From DASYYE01 sp035946955 (GTDB lineage Bacteria > Actinomycetota > Actinomycetes > Streptosporangiales > Streptosporangiaceae), in assembly GCA_035946955.1 (NCBI GenBank), contig DASYYE010000010.1, positions 1 through 6,857 on the forward strand: DNA of 6,857 bases, given 5' to 3'. The translations under genes and the position numbers were made by a program. This document shows positions 6,288 to 6,857 of this stretch, in pieces (position 1 is the stretch's first letter; each line of letters begins with the position of its first letter). The notes under the pieces are model-generated. The model was not told where the DNA came from, searched no databases, and saw only the letters and a list, made by a program, of their open reading frames with translations.

Positions 6288-6443
6288 CCTCCGCCGGTAA
6301 AGGTCGGCCGTAATACAGGCCGGACCTACAGCAATCCCGGTGATGGCACGCCACTCGTCCAGTGGTACTGCGTCGGCGCTCAGAGCCAGCTATGGGGAGT
6401 GTTCCCGTCCCCGAGCGTCGACGGCTACCCGCTGGGCACGTAG
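6288..6443 (+). pseudogene. Fragment resembling a ricin-B-type (beta-trefoil) lectin repeat
   Basis: In the frame read from 6288 to a TAG at 6441-6443 there is DGTPLVQWYCVGAQSQLW, followed by a Pro/Ser stretch and DGYPLGT. This matches the typical ricin-B/CBM13 pattern DGTPVQQWxCNGGxNQxW followed by xDGxYxL. The frame has no start codon and is stopped just upstream by a TAA at 6285-6287. In another frame immediately before it, VTSAGKGRP followed by a stop resembles the usual start of a repeat (N-SGKCLDV), so a frameshift and nonsense changes may separate the two parts. Such domains are usually at the end of secreted glycoside hydrolases in actinomycetes; the enzyme itself is not visible here. 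It could still be chance, as it rests on about 35 residues. Confidence 0.45.
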
Positions 6444-6489
6444 TCGGTGACCGGGAGGCGCTACGCCCGGGGTGCCTCCCGGTCACCGA
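6444..6489. terminator. Perfect 16-bp-arm inverted repeat, likely terminator-type hairpin
   Basis: TCGGTGACCGGGAGGC (6444-6459) and its exact reverse complement (6474-6489) flank a 14-base loop; one more G-U pair may extend the outer end and a C-G pair with wobble neighbours the inner end. The left arm starts at the base right after the TAG of the lectin-like fragment, the normal place for a transcription terminator. There is no T-run after it, which is common for actinomycete terminators. Other readings are an element end or a structured RNA. The hairpin itself is certain; its role is inferred. Confidence 0.6.
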
Positions 6490-6757
6490 TGGACCCGGCT
6501 CCGGGCACCAGAGACAGCGGTGCCGGCGCAGCCAAGGTAGATCCCTGGCCGCTGCTTACCGTGGCGCTTCGCTACGCTCCCCGCGGCTGATTGTGGCGAT
6601 ATGTATCCAAGTTTGCCGGGGCTGGCGATCCTTGGTCGTTAGGGTAGGGCCGCGATTACTGCGGTTGTCAGGCGGTTGGTCATCGTTCCGCGCTGGTGAC
6701 CTGCCCTTGCCCCCCACACCCTGACCGGAAAATGTAGGGCCGTAACTGGGTGTGCGG

Positions 6758-6782
6758 CAGCGCCGGCGGAGCCGGCTGTTTT
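6758..6782. terminator. Small GC hairpin followed by TTTT, possible intrinsic terminator
   Basis: GCCGGC-GGA-GCCGGC at 6762-6776, alternatively closed further by CAG/CTG (6758-6760 with 6776-6778), followed on the plus strand by TTTT at 6779-6782. By the T-run it would terminate plus-strand transcription, but no plus-strand gene is seen before it. It also lies about 30 bases after the stop of the minus-strand gene at the right edge and may serve that gene without a T-run. Confidence 0.35.
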
Positions 6783-6808
6783 GGCTTGCCGGTGGGTGGG
6801 GTGTCTTG

Positions 6809-6857
6809 TCAGGCGGCGGGGGTGAGGGTGACGGTGTAGCCGAGGGCTTGGAGCTGG
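6809..6857 (-). CDS. C-terminal end of a gene cut by the window edge, possibly a transposase
   Basis: On the minus strand an open frame enters from the right edge and ends at the TGA at 6811-6809. The 15 complete codons read QLQALGYTVTLTPAA. Tails of the form LxALGYxVTLxPA are familiar from actinobacterial insertion-sequence transposases, but I cannot assign a family from 15 residues and none of the catalytic core is in view. The third codon positions are all G or C except one, which supports real coding. If it is a transposase, the decayed DNA to its left would lie beside or inside the element's end. Confidence 0.4.
   Translation of the reverse strand, partial: QLQALGYTVTLTPAA

Larger units (their letters stand above)
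6174..6808. other. Long region without an intact gene, apparently decayed
   Basis: About 630 bases between the sigma gene's upstream region and the right-edge gene. Open frames exist on both strands (plus 6362-6724, minus 6486-6130), but their products have no recognisable domain, no ribosome binding site and irregular third-position composition, so I do not call them genes. Inside are the lectin-like fragment, the long hairpin, the small hairpin with T-run and a 9-base direct repeat GTAGGGCCG at 6644-6652 and 6734-6742. I see no tRNA or CRISPR. The sigma promoter must lie at its left end or just before it. Confidence 0.6.

Noticed and set aside
6130..6486. Minus-strand open frame of 118 codons upstream of the sigma gene
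   Set aside because: No domain, no ribosome binding site, mixed third-position composition, and it would run through the palindrome and stop inside the sigma leader.

Overview
The window is GC-rich DNA with GTG starts, AGGAGG-type ribosome binding sites and strongly G/C-ending codons. Its gene families (an actinobacterial comM-dprA-xerC run, a SigE-family sigma factor, a YVTN propeller full of 'STATNT' repeats) point to a filamentous or soil actinomycete, perhaps of the Streptosporangiales or a related order. That placement is inferred from gene content and style, not from a search.

Left part, plus strand (1-3110): three co-directional genes of DNA uptake and recombination. They are the C-terminal part of a ComM/YifB-type AAA+ protein cut by the window edge, a DprA-type single-strand DNA-binding protein whose GTG start overlaps the comM stop by four bases, and a XerC-like tyrosine recombinase with all six catalytic residues. 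This is the conserved actinobacterial order. The genes that often follow it (M23 peptidase, rpsB-tsf) do not appear.

Middle part, minus strand (6095 down to 3179): three genes read towards xerC. In transcription order they are a SigE-family ECF-like sigma factor, a single-pass membrane protein that overlaps it by 14 bases and is placed where an anti-sigma factor would be, and, 120 bases further on, a secreted protein made of seven and a half YVTN-type beta-propeller repeats. The likely reading is a surface-signalling module: sigma factor, membrane partner and an exported propeller as target or sensor partner. The first pairing is well supported by the overlap; including the propeller is an inference. 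A 6-2-6 inverted repeat lies upstream of the sigma gene and may be an operator.

Right part (about 6100-6857): mostly non-coding and apparently decayed. It holds a short fragment resembling a ricin-B-type lectin repeat, a perfect 16-base-arm hairpin directly after that fragment's stop codon, a second small hairpin followed by four T's, and at the right edge the last 15 codons of a minus-strand gene that may be a transposase. This looks like a site of past insertion and gene loss next to the sigma module.

Nothing in the window is a clear novel defence or mobile system. The most interesting items are the sigma/membrane-protein/propeller module and the degenerate lectin-plus-hairpin region.
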